Below are positions 52,467-61,736 of a stretch of DNA of 64,000 nt, in pieces. Position 1 is the first letter of the stretch; each line of letters begins with the position of its first letter. Position numbers and translations under genes: made by a program. The stretch is from Myxococcus terminator_A (GTDB lineage: Bacteria; Myxococcota; Myxococcia; Myxococcales; Myxococcaceae), in the NCBI GenBank assembly GCA_049194865.1, contig JBLZWL010000022.1, positions 62,001 to 126,000 of the forward strand, in the 5' to 3' direction. The notes beneath the pieces are model-generated. The model was not told where the DNA came from. It searched no databases and was given only the letters and a program-made list of their open reading frames with translations.

Positions 52467-54188
52467 ATGAGCTCTTCCGTCTACTCCCGCCACCGCGCCG
52501 CATTCGCCCAGGCCCTCGCCAGCGCCCTGGGCATGCCGGCTGCCGACATCGAACCCCAGGTCAAGCCCGCGGAAGCCGCGCACGGCGACCTGAGCTTCGC
52601 CACCTTCCCTCTCGCCAAGGCCCAGAAGAAGGCGCCTCCCGCCATCGCCGCCGGACTGGCCCAGACACTCAGCGTGCCGGGGCTCGAAATCAAGGCGGTG
52701 GGCCCCTATGTGAATGCCCGCTTCGCCCTCATGCCCTTCACCGCGGAGGTCCTCGACAGCGCGCGCTCGGCGGGCCTGAAGTACGGCGGCGACGCGGACG
52801 TGGGACGCGGCAAGACGGTGACCATCGACTACTCGTCGCCGAACATCGCCAAGCCCATCGCGTTCCACCACATCCGCACCACGTTCCTGGGCCACTGCAT
52901 CGCCAACATCTACCGGGCGCTCGGCTGGCGGGTGGAGGGCATCAACTACCTGGGCGACTGGGGCAAGCAGTTCGGCCTCGTGGCCGTGGGCTTCCAGGAG
53001 TACGGAGACCCGGCTCGCATCGACGACATGGGCCACCTGGTGGAGGTCTACGTCAAGTCGAACACGCGCGCCGAAAAAGAGCCCGAGTTCGACGCGAAGG
53101 CTCGCGACTTCTTCCGCCGCATGGAGGCCGGTGACGCCGAGGCCCTCAAGCTGTGGAACCAGTTCCGCGAGACCAGCATCCGCGGCTTCAAGGCCGTCTA
53201 CGCGCGGATGGGCATCGAGTTCGAGCACATCGAAGGCGAGAGCCGCTACCAGGGGAAGATGGACGCGGTCATCGAGCAGATCGCCAAGAAGCCCGGCGTG
53301 AAGGAGTCGCAGGGCGCGCTCATCGTCGACCTGCCCTACGCGGAGAACGAGCCGCCCATCCTCCTCAAGAAGAACGATGGCAGCACGCTCTACGCCACGC
53401 GAGACCTGGCCGCCGCCGAGGACCGCTACGAGCGGTTCCACTTCGACAAGTCGCTCTACGTCGTCGCGCAGGACCAGGCGCTGCACTTCCGCCAGGTGTT
53501 CCGCACGCTGACCGAGATGGGCCAGCCGTGGGCCGACCGCTGCGTGCACGTGGCCTTCGGCCGCATCCACGGCATGAGCACACGCAAGGGCCTGGTGGTG
53601 CAGCTCAACAACGTACTGGACGAGGCCAAGGAGCGCGCCTCCGTCAAGGTGAAGGAGAACCAGGAGGCCGGCCGGCTCCAGTCGAATGACCCGGACCAGC
53701 TCGCCGAGCAGATCGGCCTGGGCGCCATCGCCTTCGGAGACCTCAAGCACAAGCGCGCCAGCGACTACACCTTCGACTGGGACGAGGTGCTCAGCTTCGA
53801 GGGCCACACGGGCCCGTATCTCCAGTACGCCCACGCGCGCGTCGTCAACGTGCTGCGCAAGGGCGGCGGCGCTCCGGCCAGCTACGACGCGAGCCTGCTG
53901 ACGCTCCCCGAGGAGCAGTCCCTGGTGCGCGAGATCATGCGGCTGCCCGAGGTCGTCAGGGACGCGGCCGAGCAGTACGAGCCCAGCCTCGTGGCGCGCC
54001 TGCTGCTCGACGTGGCCGCGGCCCTCAGCCGCTACTACACGCTGGGCAATCAGGAGCGGGACAAGCGCATCCTCGTCGAGAACGATGACGCGCTGCGTTC
54101 AGCACGACTCGCCCTCACGGACGCAGCCCGGGTTACTCTCGCGGCGGGTCTGACACTTCTGGGCATTCCGACGCCTGAGAACATGTAG
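52467..54188 (+). CDS. argS: Arginyl-tRNA synthetase with atypical HIGH motif
   Basis: 573 residues: N-terminal Add1 domain (1-100), class I catalytic core (about 115-430) and DALR anticodon domain (about 455-573). The core reads SSPNIAKPIAFHHIRTT; where most ArgRS have H-V-G-H the residues are A-F-H-H, so the first His and the Gly are altered. The KMSKS counterpart is GMSTRKG. Charges tRNA-Arg with arginine using ATP. The change is not a frame error: the reading frame is open and the surroundings are well conserved. It precedes plsB by 15 bases. Confidence 0.95.
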   Translation: MSSSVYSRHRAAFAQALASALGMPAADIEPQVKPAEAAHGDLSFATFPLAKAQKKAPPAIAAGLAQTLSVPGLEIKAVGPYVNARFALMPFTAEVLDSARSAGLKYGGDADVGRGKTVTIDYSSPNIAKPIAFHHIRTTFLGHCIANIYRALGWRVEGINYLGDWGKQFGLVAVGFQEYGDPARIDDMGHLVEVYVKSNTRAEKEPEFDAKARDFFRRMEAGDAEALKLWNQFRETSIRGFKAVYARMGIEFEHIEGESRYQGKMDAVIEQIAKKPGVKESQGALIVDLPYAENEPPILLKKNDGSTLYATRDLAAAEDRYERFHFDKSLYVVAQDQALHFRQVFRTLTEMGQPWADRCVHVAFGRIHGMSTRKGLVVQLNNVLDEAKERASVKVKENQEAGRLQSNDPDQLAEQIGLGAIAFGDLKHKRASDYTFDWDEVLSFEGHTGPYLQYAHARVVNVLRKGGGAPASYDASLLTLPEEQSLVREIMRLPEVVRDAAEQYEPSLVARLLLDVAAALSRYYTLGNQERDKRILVENDDALRSARLALTDAARVTLAAGLTLLGIPTPENM

Positions 54189-54203
54189 CCCCGGGGGCTT
54201 GCC

Positions 54204-56756
54204 TTGGAAACCGCGCTGTCGCCGTCTGCGAATCAGGGAGAGTCCTTGCTGAAGGCCGAGTTCGGCCCGATGGGCCGGGCATTGGGTGCTCGCTACCTGG
54301 AGAGCGTCCACTTCCCGCCCGAGGCCGAGGATGAGCTGCGCAACCTGCACGCCAAGGGCTTCGTGGTGCACGTCATGCGCTCCACGGCCTGGGTGAACTT
54401 CCTCTATCTGACCTGGGCCATGGTGCGCAGGACGCTGCCGCCCATCCGCGCGGTGTCCAACCTGCGTCCGTGGTTCACCAAGCCCTGGCGCCAGACGAAG
54501 CAGTCCGGCGCATTCCAGGAGCGCTTCGAGTACGCCCAGCAGAACGGGGGCAGCGGCCTGGTCTTCCTTCGCCGCACCGCCCTCATGCACGCGTCAGGGA
54601 AGGAGACCCACGAGGACCCCTTCCCCGCCCTGGTGGAGCTGGCGCGCAAGTCGGACCGGCCCGTGTACCTGGTGCCGGAGCTGTTCGTCTGGGAGAAGCG
54701 CAGCGCCCGCCTCAAGCCCAACTGGGTGGACATGGTGTTCGGCAGCCCCGAGGCGCCGGGCTTCCTGCACTCGATGCTGGCGTTCTTCCGCAACTACAAG
54801 CGCGCCCAGTTCCGCGTGGGTGAGCCCATCGACCTGCGGGCCTTCGCGGAGCAGAACCCGAAGGACTCCGTGGAGGTCCTCGCGCGCAAGGTGCGCAGCA
54901 CGCTGCATGTGCACCTGTCGCGGGAGACTCGCGCGGTGTTCGGCCCCCCGGCCAAGCCCCACGAGCGCGTCATCGACGAGACGCTGCGTGACAGACAGCT
55001 CCGCAAGGTGGTGGACGAGCAGGCCGCCGAGTCCAACCGCAAGCCGGAGAGCGTGCTGCGCGAGGCCCGCCGCAACCTGGAGGCCATCGCCGCGAAGCCC
55101 AGCCCCACGACGCTGGCCTTCGTCGCTCCCGTGCTGGAGTGGGTGTTCAACCGCATCTACGACGGCATGCACGTGGACGAGGCGGGCCTGCACCGCGCGC
55201 TCAAGGCCGCGACTCGCGCGCCCATCGTCCTGTGCCCCAGCCACAAGAGCCACGTGGACTACCTGGTGATGAGCTGGGTGCTCTGGAACCGTGGCTACGC
55301 GGTGCCCCTGGTCGCCGCGGGCGCCAACCTGTCCTTCTGGCCCCTGGGCAGCATCTTCCGCCGCTGCGGCGCCTTCTTCCTGCGCCGCTCGTTCAAGGGC
55401 GACAAGGTCTACGCAGCGTCCTTCAAGGCGTACGTGCGCAAGCTGGTGCACGACGGCATCCACCAGGAGTTCTTCCCCGAGGGTGGCCGCTCACGCACCG
55501 GCAAGCTGCTGGCGCCCAAGCTGGGCATGTTCACCTGGCAGGTGGAGTCCGTGCTCGAGGGCGCGCGCAACGACTTGCTCTTCGTGCCCGTGGCCATCGA
55601 CTACGAGAAGGTCGTCGAGTCCGGCAGCTACTCGAAGGAGCTGGCGGGCGGAGAGAAGAAGCCCGAGGACCTCAAGGCCCTGTTGAGCACGCCCAAGGTG
55701 CTCGCGGCGCGCTATGGCCGCATCCACCTGGGCTTCGATGAGCCCATCTCCCTGATGGAGTTCATGAAGGAGCGCGGCCTCAACCCCGACGAGCCCGTGA
55801 CGGACGAGCAGAAGAAGGGTCTGGTCCGCGCGCTCGGCAACCGCGTCATGTACGGCATCAGCAAGGTGTCCACCGTGACGCCGCATGCCCTGGTGAGCAC
55901 GTCCCTGCTCGCGCACCGACGCCGGGGCCTGACGCAGCGGGAGCTGGCGGACCGCATCAGCATCCTGCGCCGCATCGCCCAGGAAGACGGCGCGCCCCAG
56001 TCTCGCGAGCTGGGCAATGCCCCCAGCAACCCGGAGACGATGGGCCCCATCCAGGACGCGATGCGCACCTTCATCGACGACGAGATGGTGCGCACGCAGG
56101 AAGCGAAGGGCGACGTCATCTACCAGGTGGAGGACAACCGCCGCCCGGAGATGTCCTTCTACAAGAACACGCTGATGAACCTCGTCTCGGCGCGAAGCCT
56201 CGTGGCCAACGCCATGCTAGCCGCCGGTTCGCCCGCGCCCTACGACGCGGTGAAGGCTCGCGCCCTGTTCCTGTCGCGTCTCTTCAAGGTCGAGTTCATC
56301 TACCGGGTGAACACCACGTTCGACACCATCTTCGCGGAGACGGTGGAGCGCCTGGTCCGCATGGGACTGGTCATCAACGAGGGCGAGTCCCTGCGCGTGG
56401 CCCCCGAGCCCCACGCCCAGCCGGAGCTGGAGTTCCTGGCCGACCTGCTGCGCGACTACCTGGAGGCGTACCTCCTGGCGGCGATGACACTCAACGACGT
56501 GGCCACCGGCGTCGCCGAGGACCGCAAGGCCTTCATCCGCCTGGCCCTGGAGACGGGCCGCGCGGAGTACCACGCCGGCCGCATCACCGCCGCCGAGTCC
56601 CTGGCCAAGGTGACGCTGGAGAACGCGGTGACGTACCTGCAGGACCAGAAGCTCCTCGTCGAAGAGGACAAGAAGCTCAAGCTGGGGCCGCAGGCCACGG
56701 ACGCGGAGGCTCGCCGGCAGCTCGCCGACAGCATCCGCGAGTACCTCAAGCGCTGA
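54204..56756 (+). CDS. plsB: Glycerol-3-phosphate 1-O-acyltransferase
   Basis: 850 residues from TTG 54204, or 836 from TTG 54246, which has GGGAG 5 bases before it; the choice is open. Membrane-associated. Acyltransferase blocks: SHKSHVDYL (H-x4-D), FPEGGRSRTGKL and the VPVAIDYEKV stretch. It acylates sn-glycerol 3-phosphate using acyl-ACP or acyl-CoA, the first step of phospholipid synthesis; plsC at 22742 is the next enzyme. It follows argS closely, an unusual pairing, and is followed by a hairpin. Confidence 0.95.
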   Translation: METALSPSANQGESLLKAEFGPMGRALGARYLESVHFPPEAEDELRNLHAKGFVVHVMRSTAWVNFLYLTWAMVRRTLPPIRAVSNLRPWFTKPWRQTKQSGAFQERFEYAQQNGGSGLVFLRRTALMHASGKETHEDPFPALVELARKSDRPVYLVPELFVWEKRSARLKPNWVDMVFGSPEAPGFLHSMLAFFRNYKRAQFRVGEPIDLRAFAEQNPKDSVEVLARKVRSTLHVHLSRETRAVFGPPAKPHERVIDETLRDRQLRKVVDEQAAESNRKPESVLREARRNLEAIAAKPSPTTLAFVAPVLEWVFNRIYDGMHVDEAGLHRALKAATRAPIVLCPSHKSHVDYLVMSWVLWNRGYAVPLVAAGANLSFWPLGSIFRRCGAFFLRRSFKGDKVYAASFKAYVRKLVHDGIHQEFFPEGGRSRTGKLLAPKLGMFTWQVESVLEGARNDLLFVPVAIDYEKVVESGSYSKELAGGEKKPEDLKALLSTPKVLAARYGRIHLGFDEPISLMEFMKERGLNPDEPVTDEQKKGLVRALGNRVMYGISKVSTVTPHALVSTSLLAHRRRGLTQRELADRISILRRIAQEDGAPQSRELGNAPSNPETMGPIQDAMRTFIDDEMVRTQEAKGDVIYQVEDNRRPEMSFYKNTLMNLVSARSLVANAMLAAGSPAPYDAVKARALFLSRLFKVEFIYRVNTTFDTIFAETVERLVRMGLVINEGESLRVAPEPHAQPELEFLADLLRDYLEAYLLAAMTLNDVATGVAEDRKAFIRLALETGRAEYHAGRITAAESLAKVTLENAVTYLQDQKLLVEEDKKLKLGPQATDAEARRQLADSIREYLKR

Positions 56757-56765
56757 AGCCCCACG

Positions 56766-56795
56766 GGCCGCACTGTCGCCATCGACGGTGCGGCC
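56766..56795 (+). terminator. Hairpin terminator after plsB
   Basis: GGCCGCACTGTCG (56766-56778) pairs with CGACGGTGCGGCC (56783-56795), one G-U pair, loop CCAT, 9 bases after the stop. Confidence 0.7.
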
Positions 56796-56823
56796 TGTCA
56801 GCGAGGCGTGTGAGGATGCCGGC

Positions 56824-57327
56824 ATGCTCGTCCGCCCTTCCCTCCTCGCCCTCGCGCTCTGCGGCGCACCGATCCTCGGCCTCGGCTGCAAGTCGGCCCC
56901 ACCCGAGCGCGAGACGCCCTCTCGCACCTGCGGGGACTCCATCCACGACCTCGCCTGGATGTCCGGAAACTGGCGTCAGGACAAGCCCGGCAGCGCGCTG
57001 GAGGAGCACTGGACGCACGCGGCCGGTGGCACCCTCTTCGGTGTGAGCCGCGCCATCGTCCGCAACAAGACGGTGTTCTTCGAGTACATGCGCATCGAAG
57101 CGCGCGCGGACGGGCTCTTCTACGTGGCCCAGCCCATGGGCCGCCCGGGCACGGACTTCAAGCTGGTGCGGTGCAACAGCAGCGGCGCGCTCTTCGAGAA
57201 CCCCCAGAACGACCACCCCAAGCGCATCTTCTACCAGCGCCCCTCCGCGGACCGGCTCACCGCGCGAATCGAAGGCGAGGAGAACGGCAAGGCCGTGGCC
57301 CAGGACTTCGACTTCACGCGGATGTAG
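56824..57327 (+). CDS. DUF6265-like lipoprotein
   Basis: 167 residues from ATG 56824 (MLVRPSLLALALCG), chosen because the signal peptide starts there. A lipobox ILGLGC anchors it (Cys about 22). The remainder matches the DUF6265 pattern: LAWMSGNWR, EEHWTHAAGGTLFGVSRAI and FENPQNDHPKRIFYQ. Function of this family is unknown; it may be a lipocalin-like domain. Convergent with the Ig-like lipoprotein gene (18-base gap). Confidence 0.85.
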   Translation: MLVRPSLLALALCGAPILGLGCKSAPPERETPSRTCGDSIHDLAWMSGNWRQDKPGSALEEHWTHAAGGTLFGVSRAIVRNKTVFFEYMRIEARADGLFYVAQPMGRPGTDFKLVRCNSSGALFENPQNDHPKRIFYQRPSADRLTARIEGEENGKAVAQDFDFTRM

Positions 57328-57345
57328 TAGCCAGGCCCTCTCGGC

Positions 57346-57810
57346 TCACGGCGCGGTGCGGAAGACCACCCGCACCTCGGTGGCCAGCGGGTTGCCCTCG
57401 AAGTCGGTGAGGACGTCGCGCAGCACCAGCGTGTACTGCGTGTTCGGAGACAGCGTGGAGCCCTCGGCGGCCGTGGCCTCCACGGTGTACTCGAAGTCGC
57501 CCCGCTCCACGTTCTGGTCCAGCTCCGGCACTTCCGGCGCGAGGACGGTGAGCGGGACTTCATCGCGCCCGGCGAACACGGCGATGCCCGGACGCAGGCT
57601 GCGCACGTCCATCGCCTCCGAGAAGGTGATTCGCAGCGTCCCGCCCGTCGCCAACACCCCGCCGCTCCCCGGGTCCGTGGAGATGACCCTGGGCGGCACC
57701 GTGTCGCGACGCTCGTAGATGGCGTCCCCCGGCTCCAGACACCCCGACAAGGACGTCACCGCCAGGGCCGCCAGCAGCGTGCCTCCGACGAAAGACTGGC
57801 GCGCGCGCAT
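57346..57810 (-). CDS. Ig-like (Big_5/SbsA-type) lipoprotein, third gene of cytochrome operon
   Basis: 154 residues from ATG 57810, which overlaps the cytochrome stop as TGATG. Lipobox SLSGC (Cys about 24). The single Ig-like domain has the Big_5 pattern: PPRVISTDPGSGGVLATGG, LRITFSEAMDVRSL and YTLVLRDVLTDFEGNPL. This domain family is common on surface proteins. The overlap implies the product works with the cytochrome and barrel, perhaps as an outer-surface cap or assembly factor. Confidence 0.8.
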   Translation of the reverse strand: MRARQSFVGGTLLAALAVTSLSGCLEPGDAIYERRDTVPPRVISTDPGSGGVLATGGTLRITFSEAMDVRSLRPGIAVFAGRDEVPLTVLAPEVPELDQNVERGDFEYTVEATAAEGSTLSPNTQYTLVLRDVLTDFEGNPLATEVRVVFRTAP

Positions 57811-58997
57811 CACCGGCACCCCTTCTGCGACAGGCTCTCCGACGAGTGGCACTTGAGGCAGGCCCGGTCATTCGCGGACGCCAGCTTCTTGCACGACTGC
57901 GCGAAGCCCGCGGGGTGAGGGTTGATCTGCCGCCGCGATGACAGCTCGGAGTGGCAGCTCATGCAGGACTCCTCGCGGTGGCAGGAGATGCAGCTCGTCA
58001 AGTCACGCGACGCGGCGATGCCGTGGTGCTGCGGACCGGGCAGCTCCACCCAGTCCCTGTAGTCCGGATGCACCTTCTGGTTTCGCGAACGCAGCGACTT
58101 GTCCGCGTCCATGCCCACGCCCGCCCGCTCGTGACACGCGGCGCAGAACGACTGTGCGCGGTGGCAGCTCTCGCAGCGGGGCGAGCCGGCTCGCGCCTGC
58201 ACCGGGTGCAGCGTGATGTAGTCGTTCGGGTGGATGGACAGCGGCTTCTGCATGCCGTCGTGGCACGTCTGGCAGGAGCTCTCGCTGTGGCACTGCATGC
58301 ACGTCATCCGGTCCGCCGCCGCGCGGGCACCGTGGTTGAACTCGAAGCGCGGGCCGTGGTCCATGCCCAGCGGGTTGCCTTGCATGGGCCGCAGCAGGCC
58401 CGAGTCGAACACGAGCTTCAGTCGCCCCGTGGGCTCGGCCGGGTGACAGGTGGCGCAGGTGTTGGAGGCCACGTTGCCGTCATGGCACTTGAAGCACGTG
58501 GCCATCTTCGGGAGCTGGTTGCGCGTGGCGAGCTTCACGTCCGTCATCTCGCCGTGACACACCGAGCACTCCACCTTCTTGTCCACGTGCTGCTGGTGGC
58601 TGAAGTGGAGGTTCGCGGTGGGCATGGACAGCTTCGCGGGCTCCTTGCGCACCGTGGCGTCGAAGCCCGGGTGACAGGTGTTGCAGCTCGACTTCGGGTC
58701 CGTGGGCTTGCCCTTCCGCCCCGCCTCGATGTCGTGGCACGTCTCGCATTCCTCGTGCCCCGGGAGGTTGACGTCCTTGGGGGACTGGCTGGTGCGGGCC
58801 GCGTCGTGACACGTGGCGCACTCGGCGCCCGCCTCCAGGTGCTGGGCGTGGTCGAAGCGAAGGGGCACGTGCTGCGCGGGATACACGGCGAGGCTGCGCT
58901 CCCGGGCCGTGGCGGCCCAGGCGACGCCGGCGCCCACCATGGTGGCGAGCGCGGCCAGGGCGAGCAGCGCGTTTCGGTTCTGGCGGTGCGGCAGCAT
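57810..58997 (-). CDS. Periplasmic/outer-membrane multihaem cytochrome c, 13 CxxCH sites
   Basis: 395 residues. A signal peptide with a hydrophobic core (about 10-29) is followed by 13 CxxCH haem sites, first at ECATCHDAA and last at CLKCHSSE. Distal His residues are dispersed as in cytochrome c7/c3-type chains (FDHAQHL, FSHQQHV). No lipobox is visible, so it is periplasmic or held by an uncleaved signal. The ATG directly abuts the stop codon (TAG-ATG) of the barrel gene upstream. Role inferred: electron transfer along a haem wire through the partner barrel. Confidence 0.92.
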   Translation of the reverse strand: MLPHRQNRNALLALAALATMVGAGVAWAATARERSLAVYPAQHVPLRFDHAQHLEAGAECATCHDAARTSQSPKDVNLPGHEECETCHDIEAGRKGKPTDPKSSCNTCHPGFDATVRKEPAKLSMPTANLHFSHQQHVDKKVECSVCHGEMTDVKLATRNQLPKMATCFKCHDGNVASNTCATCHPAEPTGRLKLVFDSGLLRPMQGNPLGMDHGPRFEFNHGARAAADRMTCMQCHSESSCQTCHDGMQKPLSIHPNDYITLHPVQARAGSPRCESCHRAQSFCAACHERAGVGMDADKSLRSRNQKVHPDYRDWVELPGPQHHGIAASRDLTSCISCHREESCMSCHSELSSRRQINPHPAGFAQSCKKLASANDRACLKCHSSESLSQKGCR

Positions 58998-60443
58998 CTA
59001 CAGGCTCGCCTTCAGGTCGAAGAGCAGGAAGCCCTTCGTGTCCGAGTCGGTGAACGGGTTGAAGTTCTGCTCCACCACCAGCGAGAGCCGCGTCGCGCGC
59101 GTCAGCGCTCGACTGGCCCACACCTGGGCGCCATAGAAGTTGCCGCCCAGGCGCGCGTTGAAGCTGTCGAAGATGCGAGCGAAGGACACTCGCGCGTCCA
59201 GGGTGAACCGGTCCCTGTCGAACGTGCAGCCGCCCGTGAGGTCCCCCCAGAGCTGGTCTCCACCGAAGCCCGTGCGGTACGTCACATCCAGCGCCGAACG
59301 GAAGTCTCCCGAGCGCCAGGCCGCGCCCGCGGAGCCACCGACGCTGGTGGACTCGGGAGCGCCCTCGGCGTCCACGTAGGCGGCGATGGCCATGACCGGG
59401 TTGACGTTCTCGTTGTACTTGCTGCCCAGGCCCTGCACGTAGAAGCGCAGCGCGCCGGGGGTGAACAGGTCCACCCGAAGCCGCGCCTCGTCCCGGGGCG
59501 CCCACGCGAAGTAGTACCAGATGGAGTCCGCGGACAGCACGGGCGACAGTCGCATCAGCTCGGCCGTCGCCGAGAAGCGCGTGTCATCCCAGCGCAGCTG
59601 CGTGCGCACCTGGGCCACCTTGCCCTGCAACACGTCGTAGTCCACGCCCGCCAGCGCGTTCAGCCCCAGCCCGCGGCCGTAGCGCGCCTCCACCGTGGCG
59701 CGCTCCAGGTTGGTCTTCCCGTCCGACAACGCCTTGCGGTAGCCCACCGCCGCGTTGAAGCCCTTCACGTCCTCCATCAACAGCTTCGCGCCGATGAGGG
59801 GCTCCATCCCATCCAGCGTCGAGTCCGCGCCCGTCACGCCCGCCTCCAGGCGCCGCGCGTCGCTCTCCCGCGTCCCCTCCAACTGGTACACGGACGAGCC
59901 CAGGAAGCTGGTGCCCTTCACCCACAGGCCGCCGTACACCTCCGCGCCCAACCCCAGGCGGGTCATGTAGCGCGCGCGCACGCCGTCGAACGCGAGGATG
60001 TCCGAGACGTCCGTGTAGAGCTGCCGGCCCAGGCGCCCTTCGAAGCCGCCCTTCGCGTAACGCACGTACGCATGCAACAGCTCTGCGTCTTCCGACTTCA
60101 GGCCGTCGACGCGCTCGGCTTCGCCCTTGGGCAATCCGAAGTCCGCCCAGATGCGCAGGTTGGACTCGAAGCCCAGGTCCTGCCCGGTGGCGAGCTCGAA
60201 GGCGTTCAGTCCCAGGTACTGGACGATGCGCCGTCGAGGAAGCAGCACCGGATCATCCGGTGTGCTGCCACGCCACGCACGAATCTGGTACGCCTGCGCC
60301 TCGGTTCGCGCTTCCACCAAGAACGCCGACGCGTGCGACGTCGCCGCTCCCAGCCCCACGCCCAGGGCGCACAGCACACCCAGGGGTTGTGAGAGCTTCC
60401 ACCACGTCCGCTGCGCCGTTCGAGCCAGGATGAAGGACGTCAA
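58998..60443 (-). CDS. Outer-membrane beta-barrel protein of the cytochrome operon
   Basis: 481 residues from TTG 60443; the start is my choice, as it gives a basic n-region before the signal core (about 20-36) and cleavage near SHASA. The mature part is a series of amphipathic strands with alternating aromatic and polar residues (LRIWADFGL, YGLNAFELATG-like segments, FYVQGLG, RFTLDARVSFARIF) and ends FLLFDLKASL, a beta-signal-like terminus. No CxxC. It is first in the operon and abuts the cytochrome gene. Role inferred: porin that houses the 13-haem cytochrome. Confidence 0.8.
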   Translation of the reverse strand: MTSFILARTAQRTWWKLSQPLGVLCALGVGLGAATSHASAFLVEARTEAQAYQIRAWRGSTPDDPVLLPRRRIVQYLGLNAFELATGQDLGFESNLRIWADFGLPKGEAERVDGLKSEDAELLHAYVRYAKGGFEGRLGRQLYTDVSDILAFDGVRARYMTRLGLGAEVYGGLWVKGTSFLGSSVYQLEGTRESDARRLEAGVTGADSTLDGMEPLIGAKLLMEDVKGFNAAVGYRKALSDGKTNLERATVEARYGRGLGLNALAGVDYDVLQGKVAQVRTQLRWDDTRFSATAELMRLSPVLSADSIWYYFAWAPRDEARLRVDLFTPGALRFYVQGLGSKYNENVNPVMAIAAYVDAEGAPESTSVGGSAGAAWRSGDFRSALDVTYRTGFGGDQLWGDLTGGCTFDRDRFTLDARVSFARIFDSFNARLGGNFYGAQVWASRALTRATRLSLVVEQNFNPFTDSDTKGFLLFDLKASL

Positions 60444-60509
60444 GGTGCTCTCAGTATAGAGAAGTCGAAGTGCGGACAGTTCAGCTTTTCGCTCCAAGGA
60501 GACGTCAAA

Positions 60510-61706
60510 TTGGAAGATTCCGCTCCCAGCGACGCCCGGCCTCAAGAGCCGACGGGTCCCTCCGAGCCGCCACCTCCGGAGCCCCCTGAGCCAGGGAGCC
60601 CACGCAGGCTCGCGCTGGCCGGGGCGGCTCTGGCGTTGGTGCTGTTCATCCTGGTGGGGGGCTCGGTCCAGTTCCTCAACGCGGCCTTCGGTATCTGGTT
60701 CACCGAGGTGTTCATCTTCATGGCCCTGGGCTGGCTGCTGCCGCGCGTGAGCGGGTGGAAGCCCGCGCTCTACACCGGGCTGACGCCCCTGCCCGCGCTG
60801 CCCACCCTCTTCGGCTTCCTGCTGGGCGTGGCCAACTTCTTCGCGCTGGTGGTGCCCATCCAGTTCGTCGCGCAAAAGCTCGCGCCCGATTGGCTGACGG
60901 AGATGTTCGACGGCTCGCGCCTGTTCGACCAGCAGACGCCGGTGGAGCTGGCCGTCATCCTCGCGGGCGTGACGGTGGCCGCGCCCTTCTGTGAGGAGCT
61001 GTTCTTCCGAGGCGTCTTCCAGCGGGGCATGACGCCGCGCCCTCCGGCGTCACCCGTGAAGGCCCTGGTGATTTCCGCCGTCGTGTTCAGCGCGTTCCAC
61101 CTGGACCCGGTGGGCTTCGTCGCGCGCGTCGAGTTGGGCCTGCTGTTCGGCTGGCTCTACCTGCGCACCGGCTCGCTGTGGCCCGGCATCGGCGCGCACG
61201 CGGCCAACAACCTGGTGTCCTCCGTGCTGTTCCTCGCGGCCAAGGCCATGGACCAGGGCGCGACGGACACGGACACCTCTCCCCTCGCGGTGCTCTCACT
61301 CGCGGGGCTGGGCTGGGTGGGGCTGCTCGGGCTGATGACCTTCGCGCGCCACCATGCCTCGGTCTGGGGCGCGGGCGTGCCCCACAGCGACGAGCGCGCG
61401 CGGGAGACGCGACCCGTGCCGCCTCTGCCGAAGCTGCTGTTGCCCTGGGTGGCGGCGGCCACGGTGTCCCTGGTCCTGCTGGGGGTCGTGGACAGGCGGG
61501 GCATCTCCCTCAACCTCTTCGACGTGGCCAATCCCCTGACGCCCCTCAAGAAGGACGCGGAGCCCGGGCTGCAAGCGGAGCGGAAGGCCCTGGAGACGCT
61601 GCGAGTCGCTGCTCGCCGGGGCGACGCGCCCATGGAGGCGTACCACGAGGAGCGGCTGCGTCAGGCCCGCGTCCACAAGGCAGCGGGGGGCCCCAAGCAG
61701 CCCTGA
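60510..61706 (+). CDS. CPBP-family intramembrane glutamic protease (CAAX-type)
   Basis: 398 residues from TTG 60510, with AAGGAG 8 bases upstream. A Pro/Glu-rich N-terminus (1-32), then about eight hydrophobic helices. Catalytic set: EELFFRGVFQR (E-E-x-x-x-R), FSAFHLD (F-x-x-x-H) and HAANN (H-x-x-x-N/B). CPBP members cleave membrane substrates or mature peptides. Divergent from the barrel gene with a 66-base gap, so one may regulate or process the other. Nothing shows the substrate. Confidence 0.9.
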   Translation: MEDSAPSDARPQEPTGPSEPPPPEPPEPGSPRRLALAGAALALVLFILVGGSVQFLNAAFGIWFTEVFIFMALGWLLPRVSGWKPALYTGLTPLPALPTLFGFLLGVANFFALVVPIQFVAQKLAPDWLTEMFDGSRLFDQQTPVELAVILAGVTVAAPFCEELFFRGVFQRGMTPRPPASPVKALVISAVVFSAFHLDPVGFVARVELGLLFGWLYLRTGSLWPGIGAHAANNLVSSVLFLAAKAMDQGATDTDTSPLAVLSLAGLGWVGLLGLMTFARHHASVWGAGVPHSDERARETRPVPPLPKLLLPWVAAATVSLVLLGVVDRRGISLNLFDVANPLTPLKKDAEPGLQAERKALETLRVAARRGDAPMEAYHEERLRQARVHKAAGGPKQP

Positions 61707-61736
61707 CGGGCGCGTGGGGCCACTCCCCTTCCAGCC

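Noticed and set aside
57951..60392. 813-codon plus-strand frame opposite the cytochrome and barrel genes
   Set aside because: Codon-complement artefact: composition is Arg/Val/His-rich without folds, whereas the minus strand has 13 CxxCH sites and a barrel pattern.
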